DNA of 64,000 nucleotides from Crambe crambe (Eukaryota > Porifera > Demospongiae > Poecilosclerida > Crambeidae). Shown one piece after another: positions 10,140 to 21,008 of this stretch (the stretch's first letter is position 1; each line of letters opens with the position of its first letter). The stretch covers positions 2,170,001 to 2,234,000 of the forward strand of contig OZ004588.1 in NCBI GenBank assembly GCA_963924555.1, given 5' to 3'. The notes beneath the pieces are model-generated. The model did not search any database, was not told the DNA's origin, and saw only the letters and a list, made by a program, of their open reading frames with translations. A program made the translations under genes and the position numbers.

Positions 10140-11019
10140 TCTAATGGAGTAATTGAAGCAAATGCTTCAGCGAATATGATTCTAGGTGTGTTTGTGGATT
10201 GATAACTTAGTTCATTATCTCTAAGATATGACTTCACTTGACTAAATGCTTCCTCAATGGGGTTCAAGTCAGGGGAGTAAGGTGGTTATAATCGTACTAA
10301 AGCACCAGTGGCTGAAATCAATTGAGTTACTGCTTCTACATGGTGGATAGACGCATTATCAAGTATGACTACAGAACAGGGATTGTCGCCACCATCAAAT
10401 GGAAGTAGTATAGGAAGTAAGCACCGTTGTACAAAATTCATGAAAACATTCGAGTTCACATTTCTCTCTGCAATATAAACATCTTCTATTCCCCGAAAAG
10501 TCAGTATCCCTATGGCCGACAACCTCTTACCATATAAAGTAAATTTGTGGGAAACAGGTGTCATGCCTTGAAGACCATATCCATATTTATGTATTGTATT
10601 ACGGTGGTTTGATCCTGTTTCATTAAAGTTTTGGGGTTAAATTCCATTATTTCAGAGATATATTTTGCTCTCTGAACATCACACCTTTGTCTTGCTACTA
10701 GACGCATTTTCTGTCTAGTCATACTCAGTCTTTTGATGGTACGGCAAATAGTAGCACAATCATACCGGGATCCTGTTATATGTAACAGCTTTTGTTGTAT
10801 CTCACGAAGATACATGCTGGGTGTACTCAGCAGCGTCTCTAAAATGGTGATTTCCTCAAACTCACTCATTTGTGGTAATGGACCATGCCTTTGGCATTTA
10901 GGTGATACATCCTCAGTTGTATAAAAAAGATAGATGTATCTCTCAATTGACCTGATGTTTACATACAGTTCCCTAGAAATCTCTTCTTTTGTAGAAGATA
11001 CTTCCAAATTATCTGCCAT
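10140..11019 (-). pseudogene. IS630/Tc1-mariner-type DDE transposase, inactivated
   Basis: Read leftward from ATG at 11019. The first frame contains a helix-turn-helix region (TKEEISRELYVNIRSIERYI, ITILETLLSTPSMYLREIQQ). The frame then shifts near 10630: FNETGSNHRNTIHKYGYGLQ occupies the place where this family normally has DET, so the first catalytic Asp reads as Asn. The second frame gives SAIGILTFRGIEDVYIAE and VVILDNASIHHVEAV (second Asp). A stop follows just before PPYSPDLNPIEE (catalytic Glu), giving a 34-residue D-to-E spacing. With a frameshift, a stop and a lost catalytic residue, it is dead. I could not find terminal inverted repeats. Confidence 0.85.
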
Positions 11020-11535
11020 CTAAGGTTTTTTCGAGTATCCTTTTGGCATTTTGACTGCTTCTTGTACTGTACAGTAGTTATTTTGAATTTGAATTCTGAG
11101 CATGCTCACCTGTGTCTGCTAGCTAGATAGTACATACAGTGTACACAAGGGCTATGGTACTACTGAATTTCACTACACTATATATATTGGTGTCTTAAAA
11201 TTCATTCTTGTTTGCAGTTAAAATTTGCTACTGAATGGAATGGGAATTTCTGCAAAGTGCAGATTTTAGCTGCCGAAACCAAATCATGCAGTACAAGTAG
11301 AAGTCCTGGGTTCCTGGGTTAGAAGTCCTGAGAACATAGTTTCTTACAATAATATGATGTAAATCTGGGCCATGGGGACCATGATAATTTTAGTAATTAT
11401 TAAACAAGTTCAACATAACCCTGATTATGCATGAGATTCACAGATCTATTTCTATTCAGCTTACTACATTGTTGATTTAGTTGTCACAACTTTTGTATTA
11501 GCATTTTGCAATGTGACAAGCAACTTGCAAAACTC

Positions 11536-12196
11536 TGTATGTGTTGTCTACTCATAATTGTGTTCATTTGGAGGAAATGTGTTTAAGTTTTGAGAACTAC
11601 ATAAATGTGGTCTGTGGCATGTAGTGTTGTTGGTCAAATGTAAACAGTCTCTATGGCATGACATCTTGTAACTATACATTCCTATTTGACATTAAGCATG
11701 CGTGCCATTGTGGATATCCCAGGGTTCCAATTGTAATGTGTATAAGGAAGAATCTTAGGCTTTTGGGGAAGAGTTAGTACGTAGGGGATGTTCCATTCAG
11801 CCAAGAAAATAAGCAATCAGGAAGTTACGTAATAGTAGTGTAGTGATCAAAATAACAACCTGACACGACATTCTAATTAAGTATATCAGGTACATGCATA
11901 ACACCAGTAAAGGCATGTAGTCTTAGTGTTCACAATAGGTAGTCATCCTGAAGAAAATCTAACCAAAGTGGACTATATTAATATGCCCAAATTTCAGCTC
12001 TACAATGCTATACATTCCTATTTGACATGAACTTTCACATTCTCCCAGTCTAACATAATGTACTGTTGCCTCTGTATTACTTTTTTTCCCAATGCAGTGC
12101 ATTGGTTTTCAGTAAATCTAACCAAAAGTTGTTTTTAGTGTTGATACAATATTGTAACAGTTCCCATTGCTGACTGGTTGGTTATTTCCACTAATT
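11536..12196 (+). repeat. Direct repeat, right copy (about 660 bp)
   Basis: This is the partner of 9046-9674. It is slightly longer because of small insertions such as those around 11948-11975. The unique flank after it (12197 onward) differs from the flank of the left copy. Confidence 0.9.
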
Positions 12197-14139
12197 TTAT
12201 TAAAGTACTACTTACCTGATGACTATCCATTAACTTTCACACGTGAAATATACCACAATACAATTTAGTAAGCAACCACAAAATTAAGTGAGTGATTGTT
12301 CCAGGAAATTCCGTATACTATTCCGTGTTCGCTGACATTTCACATCCATATGGAGTATCTATATTATCTATGGCCTATGCAAAAGGCTGTAGAAAACAAT
12401 CTAGCTCAATTACAATTGGAGCATGTGCATTATGCACACACACGTATGGCACCATACGTACGCCTGGGGCATTTTGCATTGTAGACATATATATATTACA
12501 ATTTCAATGAATCATGACCTGAGAGTCAGCTCACTCACTCTACTCACTCGCTTAATTAAGATATCTGTAATTTAGGTCCTTATTTATAGGAATTGTGTAA
12601 TCTGTACGGCATATCTGATTATTGTATATGACCTTTTGCCAACGGATACAGTTGTTAGTACAACTGATAGTAATTTTGTTTGAGTGATTTTAGTCCACTG
12701 AGGTCCCAGTGTACTTTTAAATAGCAGTGGAATTAATGTGTATTACACAGAAGATACTTTTTGTGCTCTGTGTTGTTTCCTGCCCATATATTAGCTAGCA
12801 TATATTCATTTGTTAGACAATAACATGAATAATTGCCTTTGATATAATGAGGTAACTATATCATGTAGTAACCACTTGTTCGGCATACAAGTGATCAGGT
12901 ATCTAAGTGTCTACTTAGAGACCAACTTAGAAACCTGTGATTGTCATCAGACTATATATACACAGTTTATACTACTGTCTAAGTCATTAGATCACTCCAG
13001 TGAGTGACTACCTGGTTTAAAATAGACACTTCGGCTCTGCCTCAGTATCTATTGTAAACCTTGTAATCACTCACTGTCATGATCTAACCTATACATAGGG
13101 GAAAATGTTGATGACTATCATAAATACCGTAGATTGTCAGTGGTATCTTGTGTGGTTGGTCAGGTATAAACAATCTCTATGGCATATATCTGTTAGTTCT
13201 GACTTGATCCATCGTATTGCTATTGGTCAAGAATATCTAGGCAAGTGTGCTTTAATTTTCATTTCATAGTTTCTTTGTTTTCATATGATTTCCTTGTTTG
13301 GATGACTATTTCACCTTTTTGTATTCAATGAAGATACCTGATGGAGGTTTTAATATATGGGAATTGTGATATTTTGAACATCCAAATAGCAATTATTAAA
13401 GGGGGTGGTTAGATTGTTCCTATCTGTTTCATTAAAGTGGCATAAGCTTCTCTATAGTCATGGCTATGAGATACTGTATATGGAAATGATACATACCTAC
13501 ATCAAGGTCAGAGCATGCATACTACAACAGGGGTCAAAGGTCGGATATCTAATGTTGGTGGCAATCTTCAAACTATAGGAGTTCAGTTTTTCATCTTTTC
13601 TTTTTGTGTATTTGTGTAAGAATATTATTAAAGGGGTCATATCTATCACTCCATTGATTCTTTTGCCAACAGATACAGTTCTTAGTACAACTGATTTTTT
13701 CGGAGGGTTTTTTGTGTTTTTTCTATTTTACTCTTAAGTCCAATTATGCACTCCTTGTTGAGTGTACATATGGCTAGAGGGTGTGAACCAGGATAGGTAA
13801 GGTTGTGCATCAGTGTGTGTGTGTGTGTGTGTGTGTGTGGGAGGGGGGGGGTAACAGCTGAAAGTTTATGGAAGGCATTATTTCATTATTATTATTATTG
13901 AAATGTGCAACACAAGTCTTTTTATGTCAAAGCAATTCCCACTATATACAGTACCTGTCATTCATCTCTTGATGTTAACACTAAGTGCATGCATACACCT
14001 CATATTGTCTTTAGAGCATAAACTATAGTTGACTGAAGTAATACATGCTCATACTATTTCCATTTGTTCCTGTTACTTGTTGAATGGACTTGTTTTTGTT
14101 GCTCAGCTCATGTTTTATTCTCTATGTTCTCTCCCACAG
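12197..14139. other. Intron with fragments of older local duplications
   Basis: GAGGTCCCAGTGTACTT plus ATAGCAGTGGAATT at about 12698-12740 matches the right edge of the 28-bp minisatellite and its flank (9006-9045), but with less than one repeat unit. A diverged piece of the direct repeat (GGTCAGGTATAAACAATCTC) sits at about 13158-13185. The string TTTTGCCAACRGATACAGTT occurs at about 12633 and again at 13662. A GT microsatellite spans about 13813-13838. No exon is seen. Confidence 0.5.
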
Positions 14140-14403
14140 ACCCCTCCCTCACCCTCACTAATCTCACTCCGCTGCTGGAGGATGTGAGGGATTTGGATCT
14201 TGTGTCTGCTTATCTAGACATCCCTGACTCAGTGTATAGTAGTATTACAACACTACAGTCCAGTGTGTCTGAACGTAGGAAGGCTTGTTGGGAGTGGTAC
14301 CTGAACAACCACCCATGCCCTTCGTGGCGTCACATTGCTAATGCTTTGTATATGAGTAGGAAGCATGGAGTGCTAGAAGTGTTGAAGAGTCGCTACCTTA
14401 AAG
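14140..14403 (+). CDS. Death-like domain exon 3
   Basis: This 264-bp exon has a strong pyrimidine-rich acceptor (TTCTCTCCCACAG) and donor TTAAAG/GTGAGT, phase 1 at both ends. It encodes about 88 residues: DPSLTLTNLTPLLEDVRDLD, LVSAYLDIPDSVYSSI, ACWEWYLNNHPCPSWRHIAN and a last helix HGVLEVLKSRYLKG. The W-(x)n-SWRHIANAL layout is typical of the Death-domain-containing exons in this window. It is the nearest recognised exon upstream of the ROC-COR exon (6.6-kb intron) and joins it in frame, so it may be the domain directly before the GTPase. Alternative use of exons 1-3 is possible but not shown. Confidence 0.65.
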
Positions 14404-15797
14404 GTGAGTGTGGTTCTCTGTGATGATTACTGGAATGGTTGATTTGCATGTGTCCTGTCCCCAACTATATAAAAACATCATCTTATATGCCACTGTTATT
14501 AATTAAATTTGTTCTCTCACAATCGATTGTTGTTGTTATTATTGTTGTTGTTGTTGTGATTGTTGTTATTTTTGTTTGTTTTAATTCATTGGGTAGATAA
14601 TATGAATATCGTGTATTAGTCATCTGCTATGGAGTACTGGCAGGAAGTTACATATAAAAATACAATACTCTTTTTGCAGAAATATTATTTTCTGCTGGTT
14701 AAGCCACTCTGTTTTTAGGAAAGAAGAATGAAGGAACCATTTGTAGTAGAAATGGTAGGAGAGATGCAGTCTTGTACTTACATTCAAGAATGAGCCTTCA
14801 ACAAAAAAATGGTGTTCTAGCATAGCTGTACTACTCCACTGACAGTTGATAGAATTCTTTCTCTGCATACCTATCACATGGTTTTATAGGCAGAGCTGTA
14901 ACAAAATAAGACAAGTACAGCTTTGACATGAAGCAGGTTGCCGAAATTTGTCAGCTGATTCAACCTGTGCCTAATTGCTTCAGCCAGTTAGCAGATCGAG
15001 GTTATAGTGGTTTGACTACTTCAGCTTCAAGGTTGGATGAGCAGTGCTTCTACATAGCAGAAGATCATCATGGGCTCTAACTGAGCTACATTAAACATCT
15101 TTACATACTAAGTGCTATATATTGTGAGACGATCGGTCATTTTCCGAGGGCCATATTCGTGTGGATTAACAAATCTACATGAGTTCTTTCCATATGCACC
15201 ATGACAGTAGCAATAAATTTGAAGGCTCTCAATATACTGCTCTGAAAGCCTTGCAAATTGGCAGAAAACAGCTATTGGGCCTCTGAATACCTTCTTATCA
15301 AACTATGGAGATTAACTCATTAACAGCATTACATAACCACATACCTCAATATCTACAAACACATTACAAGCATGCATGACACTTTTACAAGCTATTTGAA
15401 ATGAGATTACAAGAAGATACAAGATGTCAGTCAAGGTGAGTCTGGTACTCTGTGATGATTACTGGAATTGTTGATTTGCATGTGAGTCTTCTCTCCTGTC
15501 CCCAAATAAGTAAAAGCATCTTCCTATATGCCACTGTTATTAAAGAAAGTTTAAATCGGTTCTCTCATAATCGATTGTTGTTAGTTGTTATTATTATTAT
15601 TGTGATTGTTGTTGTTGTAAATATTTGTTTTGATTCATGGGGTAGGTTGTATGAATGTCATATATTAGACATCTGCTATGGCTAAAGTACTGGCAAGAAG
15701 TTGCGTATAAAAATACCATACTCTTCTGCCATCCATATGAATCCTCTGCCCACTCTGTTTTTAGGAAAGAAGAATAAAGGAACCATTTGTAGTAATA
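14401..15797 (+). repeat. Tandem duplication of the intron start after Death exon 3
   Basis: 14401-14750 is repeated at 15433-15797: both start AAGGTGAGT, pass TCTGTGATGATTACTGGAAT and an interrupted TTG run, and end TTTTTAGGAAAGAAGAAT plus GGAACCATTTGTAGTA. The second copy keeps the splice donor but has no Death exon in front of it, so the exon was either not copied or was lost. A second block, 14775-15058, is repeated at 16557-16850. Confidence 0.8.
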
Positions 15798-15830
15798 GTC
15801 CTCATGAAAAGATTTAGCCTCGTCCTCCAG

Positions 15831-16380
15831 GCCCTCCTTTTGTTATGATTGTGGATGGCCTGGTACGCGAAGTCACTGGGGGTTGAACCATCTAATTGGG
15901 CGTGGGCAGTATACGAGAGCATAATGACATGCCCACTTATTTGGGCTATGCACTGAAGTGGCTAAAGGATTGACCTAAAGGCACCAGAAGAACTTTTGCT
16001 TTTTTGCTACAACAAAAATTAATAACCAATTTGCTATGGCCATAAACCAAGGATTTGCTAAAACTCATGAAGAATTCTGAGGCCAATCTATTTATAATCC
16101 AGCTAAGCCTAAAATCTTGATAGCTTTACTATCTAATGATAGGCAGCTCCGATACTATCTGCTGCTAGGCTAGCAAAGCATAGCAACACCCGTATTCAGT
16201 GGCAGCTTCTCTTTGTTAGGCCTCGTTAGCCATGTGCTCGTGCATGGTTGTAGCACCAATTCGTCATGGTGATGTATGCATTATGAATGCGTTTCCTTGG
16301 ACTCACCCACACTATGGGTTCCTATGGTTTGGCGATATTTTCAAGTACCAGGCCCTCCACAATCATAATTAAAAGGAGTG
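15831..16380. mobile_element. MITE-like element, about 550 bp
   Basis: The left arm at 15831-15866 (CTCCTTTTGTTATGATTGTG followed by GATGGCCTGGTAC) is mirrored at 16345-16380. Two small gaps and a mismatch separate the arms. The interior has no coding frame. It splits a block otherwise shared with 14700-14780, so it inserted after the local duplication. I could not define a target duplication. Confidence 0.6.
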
Positions 16381-17781
16381 CCGGAAGACAAGATAAATTT
16401 TCGATTTATTTTCATGGTCATTAAAATTAATAATCACATGAAATTTAATTACCTTGTACAAATGGAGTAAAATCTTAAGCTGTAACAAAGAAAATAAACA
16501 TGAAAATTGGAAGCATAAATTATTATTTAACTGAAAATTTCCCAATTTATGGTAGCTACTTACATTCAAGAATGAGCCTTCAACAAGAGAACAATGTTCT
16601 AGCATAGCTGTACTACTCCATTGACAGTCATATAAATTTAAAGATTGTGTTTCTCTGCATACCTAATTCATGGTTTTATATCCACATCAGCTGAAATAAG
16701 ACAAGTACAGCTTGGACATGAAGCTGGTTTCCAAACTTTGTCAGCTGATTCCACAGTCTTCAGTGCCTAATTGCTGCAGCCAGTTAACCGACATTAAGGT
16801 TATAGTGGTTTGACTACTTCAGCTTCAAGGTTGGATGAGGAGCGCTTTTAGGATGCTATAACTGAGCTAGATTCATTTACAAGTAAAGGAAAAATATTAA
16901 AAAAGGAAAGTAGGGATGGCCGTGTGTGGTTCAAAAAGTTCAGCAACAAGAGAGTGAACTTCATAGGATAAGATAAAATATAAAGGGAGTGAAGTAGGAA
17001 TAGTTAGCTCGTAGTTTGGTAATATTGTTGGTTACTTGACTCTCTTAACGCATTACATATACCTCAACTACAAGCACATTACAAGACACTTTTGTAAATT
17101 TACAAGCTATTTTACAAGGACCCTCAGTTTGTGAACCAGGACCAAATTTTTGTGAGTAAAAAAAGTTTTATGCACTAATTTTCATGAATTCCATGCCCCA
17201 CAAAATTTCGCACCATACGATAATGGAACTTCAGCACAATAATTATAATTTATTAGCACTTTGTTGGCTACAGCAGAATTTGCTATAAGAATCAAAGTAG
17301 TTTGAACAGAGTCACTTAATATGGAAGCCAAGAAGGGCACTTTTTCCACGAAAACCGAATAACTTTTTATATGTTCCACCTGATCGGCTGGATAGTGTGA
17401 CTACTACCTTTAGGCGAAGTTACCTTCACATATCACATGAATATGATTTGCATTAATCATACCCACCAGACTTCCAGCAAGTTTTCTTCTCAAGTGAATA
17501 ACCTCTGCCTTCAAGCAACACTGACCTCATTTCAGTTTTGCTTGATCGACCACATACCCATTATTTAACTGGGTATAAGTTACATATGAGCTCACTTTAC
17601 TTACCCGAGTAGCCGATCACTTAATGAGTGATGAAAGAGTGATGTAGGCTGGAGTACATGACTATACAAAGTACGGAAACAAGGTGTACTGCATTTGCTC
17701 TGCTAACTGTCACAGAATTGACAAACCCTACATCGCTGCATGGACTGCATTTGTCACTGTGCTCTACTAACTGTCATGAAA

Positions 17782-17858
17782 TTGACATAAACCCTACATC
17801 GCTGCTGCCATATTATCCTTTTTGGCTACACCTTGCAGTGACGTAGGGTTTATGTCAA
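17782..17858. repeat. Hairpin-forming inverted repeat
   Basis: The 24-bp arms TTGACATAAACCCTACATCG (plus CTGC), 17782-17805, and its complement 17835-17858 have two mismatches around a 29-bp loop. A further direct copy of the arm lies at about 17718-17742. It may be a foldback remnant. Confidence 0.75.
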
Positions 17859-18235
17859 CTCTATGTCCAATTGGGCAGTCTGTGCCATCCCTAGCTACTT
17901 ATCGTACTCTCTCATACTTTACTTAAATTTTTTTTCAGTATTTTCAAAAATTCCTGTCAAATTAAAAAATATTAATGAGTCGATATGGTGGGAAAGCACT
18001 ACATTCATAATAGCATATCTCACCTGAACTATGATAACATGCATATGTGACAGTTGAGGGTAGAAATCAAGCTTCATTCACGCTTTCTACTTTAGAAAAA
18101 AAAGTTTGAAAGGCAGAAAATTTTGACAAAAGTAAACTTTGACTAAAACGTTGGGGTTGTCCCCAGAAAATAAAAGTAGAGCAGTAAATTGTGTCACTGC
18201 GCATGCATGTAATCGATCACGCACAAGATCGTTGG

Positions 18236-18424
18236 TCAGTACAGTGCAGTAGCGTCGTCCCCAGGCTCTAATTTTACAGCTATAGGATAGCTCTCATGTA
18301 CCAGTTCTTTCTCAGTGTGCGGATGGTGTGTTTGTTTAGCTGGGATAACCCCACCTAGTAATGAAGAAGGATCAGCAGCAAGCAATTCTCTCCATTGGTC
18401 TGTTCGTTGGTGAATAGTGCAGAG
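18236..18424 (-). CDS. Candidate terminal exon on the minus strand, unknown product
   Basis: A 62-codon open stretch follows a possible acceptor (GATCATAGCATCAG) and ends in TGA at 18236-18238. It reads LCTIHQRTDQWRELLAADPS and ends KELVHESYPIAVKLEPGDDA then TALY. The composition looks protein-like, but I recognise no domain, the acceptor has a poor pyrimidine tract, and no linked exon was found. It would be a gene antisense within a 6.6-kb intron. Chance open frame is a real alternative. Confidence 0.2.
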   Translation of the reverse strand, partial: LCTIHQRTDQWRELLAADPSSLLGGVIPAKQTHHPHTEKELVHESYPIAVKLEPGDDATALY

Positions 18425-19082
18425 CTGATGCTATGATCATCTCCTCTGAGGTTGGTTTACGGATGCACCACTATGAATAGATTTGGAAGTGCCAGAGAAC
18501 AGAGCAATGCTCATACACATAGTTACATGCTGTGACATCACATACCATCATAAAGTGTAATAGGCTGGAATTTCGCGTGAAACGAGACTATACAGTGCAG
18601 GTGCAGTGTAAATGGGCTGAGTTTCAATACAGCTAGAGTCAAGTAAGGTATCGAAGAGGTAGTGAAAATAGCTTAGTTCATTATTCCAAGTCCATAAGCT
18701 TAAAAGCCTACCTTATAGCTGTTTTGCTGGATTCTCTCCGTTCACTAGCTAGCTGAACCAAGACCCTCGTGAGACTATAGCTAGCTTTAGAGCTTGATTT
18801 GAAGTCTCACTCTAAAATCATCCACTTTCTGTTTTGCAACTGAATTGCTCCATAGGAAGCAGGCATCCTTGTTGTTTTTTTGTCGAGGAAGGGGGTGATG
18901 GGGTCACTGGTGGACTACAAGCCTGTGACTACACAGTTTCAGCATAGACCATTTTATAGAACTTATCCAGACTGAGCCTGGTACATTCTGTGATGCATAA
19001 GGAGCCCCTCCCCCATTTATGTCCACCCTCTAGCCATTATCATATGATTTTGAACTTACAATATACTGTCACTTAGTGCAGT

Positions 19083-19220
19083 CTAGAACTGAAATGGAGA
19101 AAGTTGAATATTGTGTCTCCACTGTAGCTCTGGACTTCTCACTTGGAGGTCCTTGTCTCAGTTCTTACTGCAGTCACACTTGCTTGCTTGTCTCAAATGA
19201 CAATCAGTTTACTCTTGAGC
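19083..19220 (+). pseudogene. Decayed fragment of a second COR domain (1)
   Basis: In one frame it reads EMEKVEYCVS, then VALDFSLGGPCLSSYCSHTC, LLVSNDNQF. This lines up with residues near 22603-22745 of the intact exon (TEKVHKYRVS, LALDFPLGGPRLGTYCSLTC, FLISNDNQF). It is a truncated relic of another ROC-COR exon, with no GTPase part attached. Confidence 0.85.
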
Positions 19221-19450
19221 TAGTTAACAGCATCACCTAACCACATACCTCAATATCTACAAGCACATTACAAGCAACAACCCAAGAACCAAATTTAAAG
19301 TTAGTGCTTTCTAGCTCTATAGGAGGCATGCATGAAGAAATCCTTTAGTTAAAAACATGTTTACTATATCATCATTTTATGAAACGTTTCCCTGATTCCT
19401 CGTTGATCCTTAAATAACTTCAAACCTGAAATACAGTCACTTGATTAGAA

Positions 19451-19590
19451 TAGTATAGAACTGAAATGGAGAAAATCCATGAATATCATGTCTCCAATAA
19501 TTTGGCAGTAGTTCCTCTTGCTCTGGACTTCCCACTTGGTTGTTACTTCTTGCAGTCTTACTTGTCAAATAACAATCAGTTTACTCTTGA
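19451..19590 (+). pseudogene. Decayed fragment of a second COR domain (2)
   Basis: It reads EMEKIHEYHVSNNLAVVPLA, LDFPLG, then after a deletion CYFLQSYLSNNNQF. It matches the same stretch of the intact COR exon as the fragment 370 bp upstream. Both end in ACTCTTGAGCTAG and then run into the dispersed TTAACAGCAT repeat, so the fragment and repeat were tandemly copied after the first truncation. Confidence 0.85.
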
Positions 19591-19869
19591 GCTAGTTAAC
19601 AGCATTACATAACCACATACCTCAATATCCACAAGCACATTACAAGCATATGCATGCAAATTTACAAGCCATTTGTAATGGGATTACAGGAAGGTTAGGG
19701 GAAGATTCAAAGAGTTATGTTCGTGGAGTTGATATCAAGGCAAGGCCATCATCCAAACCCAAGAAAAGCCAAGAACTACTTCTAGTTCAGATCATTGATG
19801 AAACTTCAGTTATGTCAGCTCCAGGACTTACAATAAATAGAAAACAAAGAAGAAACATAAAGATTTAGA

Positions 19870-21008
19870 TATTCAACTGGACACATTGAAGGCTTACCAT
19901 CTATAATGAGCTTTCTATCACCTCATAGAAAAGAATCACCTGTTCCTTAGATTGATGAATTTGAGCATTTAGTTTTCATAAGGTTTATATGATGAAGCAT
20001 TAGCTATATAATATTGAATTAACAAGGTCTCAAATTGCATCTTGGAACCAATTAGCTCTTTATGGAATCAGTGTAAATACCATAATCATATAAATTTTCA
20101 GAGGTTTAAAATTTCATAATTACCGGAGCTGTTCCTATAGCTAATGAAAAATTTCTGCAGATCTTGGAAAATAATGCATGCGCATAATATCTATATCATT
20201 GCCTGCTGCTGGGGCCGAGTGACATGCATGATGGCGTGATTTGTGGCTACTACTGAGAAACCTAGATAGTCCCCCAAAAAGAAGAAAAGCTGGGCTGGCG
20301 ATGCCAGACTAAAATCTGGACTGCTACGGAAGCGAGACACTTCATTGTAGAAGAGAGACAGGTAATGCCCATGATCCCGCATCACGCACGCATGCACATC
20401 ATTATCATTATGATGTCATAGTTCTAATTATTTTCAAGGATTCTGATCAACTACGAAAAAAACAAAAATAAAATCCCATCGAAAATTTATACGAATACGG
20501 TATATTTTTTCACTGCTACTACTTTTCAGGAATGTGATAAGTATAAATATTTGTATGTTATTAGTTGCACTATTGGCATTATCAGGTTCTCCACCATTGG
20601 CTGACTAAAGTGGTACTAGGTAGCTAGCTATCCTGTCAATTGCTAGCAAATTCTTGATTGCTGATTGATTCTTTACCTTACGTAATTTGGAGCTGGCTAC
20701 CACTAACATGATCAGCACTCACTTGGCAGCTAGTGAGCATAAAGAAAGAAGAAATTTTTTTGTTTATCATTCCACTATCATATCTGGAATATAGTAGAAT
20801 GTCCTTACATGTGCATGCAAAAAACTAATACGTAATGTCCAAGAAAAAACTGCAGGATAGTATGCAATGATGTTCTATGTCTGTTGTGTGTGTGACACAT
20901 ACCAAGTAGAAAAAAATTAAATTTGAGTGGGTGTATTAAATATTAGTAATATAATTTATACATGCACAATGACATTTGTCTGCTTTTTGTTTCATTGACT
21001 ACCCGTAG
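19870..21008. other. Intron before the ROC-COR exon
   Basis: No further COR-like remnant or mobile element was recognised. The acceptor GACTACCCGTAG ends it. Confidence 0.4.

Larger units (their letters stand above)
15318..19640 (+). repeat. Four dispersed copies of a short intronic repeat
   Basis: Strings close to TTAACAGCATTACATAACCA followed by CATACCTCAATATCTACAA and CACATTACAAG occur at about 15318-15375, 17045-17105, 19226-19280 and 19595-19650. The last two each sit directly after a decayed COR fragment, so this repeat was probably copied together with it. After the fourth copy a 72-residue open frame (19650-19868) is present that I do not recognise. Confidence 0.7.

Noticed and set aside
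19650..19868. 72-codon open frame after the COR relics
   Set aside because: No recognised domain and it begins within a dispersed repeat; noted but not called a gene.
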